Assembly (NCBI GenBank): GCA_009924725.1
Contig: RFRA01000053.1
Coordinates: 1 to 7,370, forward strand
Direction: 5' to 3'
From: Actinomycetota bacterium
GTDB taxonomy: Bacteria; Actinomycetota; Actinomycetes; Nanopelagicales; Nanopelagicaceae
DNA: 7,370 nt
Shown: piece after piece, positions 6,034 to 7,370 of the stretch
Layout of the letters: each line of letters begins with the position of its first letter
Numbering within the stretch: position 1 is the first letter of the stretch
The notes under the pieces: generated by a model
Told to the model about the DNA's origin: nothing
Seen by the model: only the letters and a program-made list of their open reading frames with translations
Database searches by the model: none
Made by a program: the position numbers and the translations under genes

Positions 6034-6795
6034 TTATTTGGTTTTAAAAGTTACTGAAACCGTTGACGTCACTGTCTTAGTTATTGTGCTGGTGTCATAA
6101 GCGCCGTAATCAGCAGCTTGGGTTGAATCTTGAGTCGTCACTTGAAATGGGCCACTCTTTACATTGATTACTGGACCAACTGAACCGCCCACAGATTTAG
6201 TGATTGCTTCGGCGCGAACGCGTGCATCTTTCATCGCCTCACCTAGCAACTTAGGACGAAGTTCAGAAAGGGTTGATACGTAATACTGCGGACCATAGTT
6301 ATTTACTGGTACTCCAGTTTGTAGCAAGTCGCCAATTCCTTGGCTTAACTTAGAAACTAATTGCACATCCTTCGTTCTAACTGTTACATCGCGGCTAGCG
6401 CGGTAAGAAAGAATGCGCCCGGTGTTATTGCCATTTAAATATTCTTCATTTGCATAAGTTGAAACAGCTCCCAAAGTGATTTGGTCATTGGCAACTCCGC
6501 CCTTTAACAAATATTCAGTCAAGGCTTTTACACCATCGGACACCTTCGAAACTGCTGTGCTAACTGTTGGCGAAGATTGCGCAACAGATAAAGTCCACAC
6601 TGCCTTGTCTGCAGTTGCTTCGACTTTGGCCGAACCGGTAACTGTGATGCCATCACTTGCACGCGACGCAAAACCCGCGCCAACTTTCATTAGTCCACCA
6701 CCGAGAGCGATGGAAAGAATTACGGCGGCCGCAATTAAGACAATGCCTTTATTGCGCTCGATGGATACTTTACTATTTTCTAGGTTTTGGCTCAT
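6034..6795 (-). CDS. Membrane-anchored SIMPL (DUF541, YggE-like) protein
   Basis: The 253-residue protein has a short charged N-terminus (1-17), one hydrophobic helix at about 18-33 (IVLIAAAVILSIALGG), then a SIMPL domain from about residue 48. The opening ITVTGSAKVEATADKAVWTLSV is the family hallmark, and the helix-rich part with RPKLLGEAMKDARVRAEAI (near 181-199) is also typical. No lipobox Cys is seen, so the helix is probably an uncleaved anchor with the domain outside the membrane. Family members (E. coli YggE; BP26 of Brucella) are periplasmic or surface proteins tied to stress tolerance or oligomeric channels, but the biochemical role is unknown and I assign none here. It converges on accD with only 17 bases between stop codons, and follows the DUF3145 gene by 39 bases on the same strand. 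The ATG has no good Shine-Dalgarno; a -10-like element just upstream suggests leaderless initiation. Confidence 0.88.
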   Translation of the reverse strand: MSQNLENSKVSIERNKGIVLIAAAVILSIALGGGLMKVGAGFASRASDGITVTGSAKVEATADKAVWTLSVAQSSPTVSTAVSKVSDGVKALTEYLLKGGVANDQITLGAVSTYANEEYLNGNNTGRILSYRASRDVTVRTKDVQLVSKLSQGIGDLLQTGVPVNNYGPQYYVSTLSELRPKLLGEAMKDARVRAEAITKSVGGSVGPVINVKSGPFQVTTQDSTQAADYGAYDTSTITKTVTSTVSVTFKTK

Positions 6796-6820
6796 AACCT
6801 GAGTCTACTGAAAACCTAGA
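6779..6820. repeat. 10-bp perfect inverted repeat bracketing the SIMPL gene start
   Basis: TCTAGGTTTT at 6779-6788 is the exact reverse complement of AAAACCTAGA at 6811-6820, with a 22-base spacer. The spacer holds the SIMPL start codon (6793-6795) and the proposed -10 element (6802-6807). It could be an operator or, in read-through message from the DUF3145 gene, a stem that places the start codon in the loop. By rough count a repeat this long with a spacer of this size has perhaps a one-in-five chance of arising in a window this size, so its role is unproven. Confidence 0.5.
6802..6807 (-). promoter_or_regulatory. Candidate -10 element of a leaderless SIMPL-gene promoter
   Basis: On the minus strand TAGACT fits TANNNT and ends 6 bases before the ATG, the spacing expected if transcription starts at the A of the start codon. 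No clear -35 is seen. Confidence 0.4.
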
Positions 6821-6834
6821 GTTATCGACAGAAA

Positions 6835-7341
6835 TTAAATCGCTTGCAGCGGAGCCACCTCTCGCTGATCAATCGCCCGCAGTGGCTCAAGCACTTCTTC
6901 CCAAGGTTTACCCAGAATTCGGTTGATCGCATCACGTAATTCATCTTCCTCGAATGAATTACTTAAAGCGTTCAAAACAACCGCATCGGTGATCAATACA
7001 TTGCCAGCCCCATCTGTTTGATTGCGCAAGATTCCAAGCTCTGGCAGGTATCGAAATAGTTCACCTTGATTATTGGCGACTTCAAAAATTTCAAATCTTA
7101 AGTAATGCCAACTCGAAAGTGCGCTGCAAAGTTTCGCTGCGTTGCCAGCTAAGTCGCGCCAAGTTAATTCAGTGCGGTAGGTGCCGACGAAATTGGGTTG
7201 CGATCGCCATTGAATCTGAACCGAGGTGCCCAAAACATCTTTGATCGCCCAATCGATATGGGTACGCAAAGCTGAAGGCGCGCTATGAATTACTAGCCAA
7301 CCGGTAGATACAGCGTTATTCGTGGGCGAAATTCGCTCCAT
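6835..7341 (-). CDS. DUF3145 family protein
   Basis: This 168-residue protein matches the actinobacterial DUF3145 family along its whole length. Conserved features are GWLVIHSAPSAL (14-25), the DWAIKDVLG segment (29-37), a Trp-rich part ending in SSWHYLRFEIFE (76-87), PELGILRN (100-107) and LGKPWEEVLEPLR near the C-terminus. No signal peptide, membrane segment or catalytic motif is evident, so it is probably cytoplasmic. The function is unknown, and I do not assign one. In other Actinobacteria, as I recall, this family is found near the fab cluster; here it lies close to that operon but on the opposite strand. The ATG at 7341 is supported by a strong Shine-Dalgarno site. It is likely co-transcribed with the SIMPL gene 39 bases downstream. 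The gene is complete. Confidence 0.9.
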   Translation of the reverse strand: MERISPTNNAVSTGWLVIHSAPSALRTHIDWAIKDVLGTSVQIQWRSQPNFVGTYRTELTWRDLAGNAAKLCSALSSWHYLRFEIFEVANNQGELFRYLPELGILRNQTDGAGNVLITDAVVLNALSNSFEEDELRDAINRILGKPWEEVLEPLRAIDQREVAPLQAI

Positions 7342-7348
7342 TTTTCTT

Positions 7349-7353
7349 CTCCT
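7349..7353 (-). promoter_or_regulatory. Shine-Dalgarno site of the DUF3145 gene
   Basis: AGGAG on the minus strand ends 7 bases before the ATG at 7341. It is the strongest ribosome site in the window and contrasts with the two leaderless-looking starts. Any promoter for this gene lies at or beyond the right edge. Confidence 0.75.
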
Positions 7354-7370
7354 AGCAAGGGCACTTGATG

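Noticed and set aside
1..7370. Transfer RNA, riboswitch, CRISPR or insertion-sequence content
   Set aside because: Nearly all bases are accounted for by conserved genes, and the remaining gaps are too short or lack the needed structure.

Overview
This window looks like chromosomal DNA from a moderately AT-rich actinobacterium. Three things point there: the fatty-acid genes match actinobacterial families closely, the last gene is a DUF3145 protein (a family I know only from Actinobacteria), and two genes seem to start at the first base of a leaderless message. The relaxed base composition and short gaps would fit small freshwater planktonic actinobacteria (acI / Nanopelagicales type), but that placement is inference.

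Layout. Positions 1-1577 (+) hold the C-terminal three quarters of a GlgX-type glycogen debranching enzyme, cut by the left edge. Positions 1607-6016 (+) are a fatty-acid synthesis (FAS II) operon: fabD, fabH, acpP, fabF and an accD of the mycobacterial AccD6 type. On the opposite strand, converging on accD, lie a membrane-anchored SIMPL/DUF541 protein (6034-6795) and a DUF3145 protein (6835-7341).

How the genes work together. The AccD subunit belongs to the acyl-CoA carboxylase that makes malonyl-CoA. FabD moves malonyl to the acyl carrier protein AcpP. FabH performs the first condensation and FabF the later ones. Reductases, dehydratase and the biotin-bearing carboxylase subunit are not here. 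The order combines the Streptomyces fabD-fabH-acpP-fabF cluster with the accD6 gene that closes the mycobacterial cluster.

The main anomaly is that the operon appears to have lost DNA in two places. FabH lacks about 68 internal residues, in frame, between its N-terminal strand and the segment before the catalytic Cys. Further on, the last ~20 residues of FabF, the fabF-accD spacer and the first ~90 residues of AccD are all missing, and the two genes are joined in different frames near 4863-4870. The rest of each gene is well conserved with catalytic residues intact, which argues against old decay. An assembly error or very recent deletions are the likely causes, and reads would decide. Secondary observations are leaderless-type promoters before fabD and the SIMPL gene, and a 10-bp inverted repeat that brackets the SIMPL start codon. 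I see no RNA genes, mobile elements, CRISPR arrays or convincing novel system.
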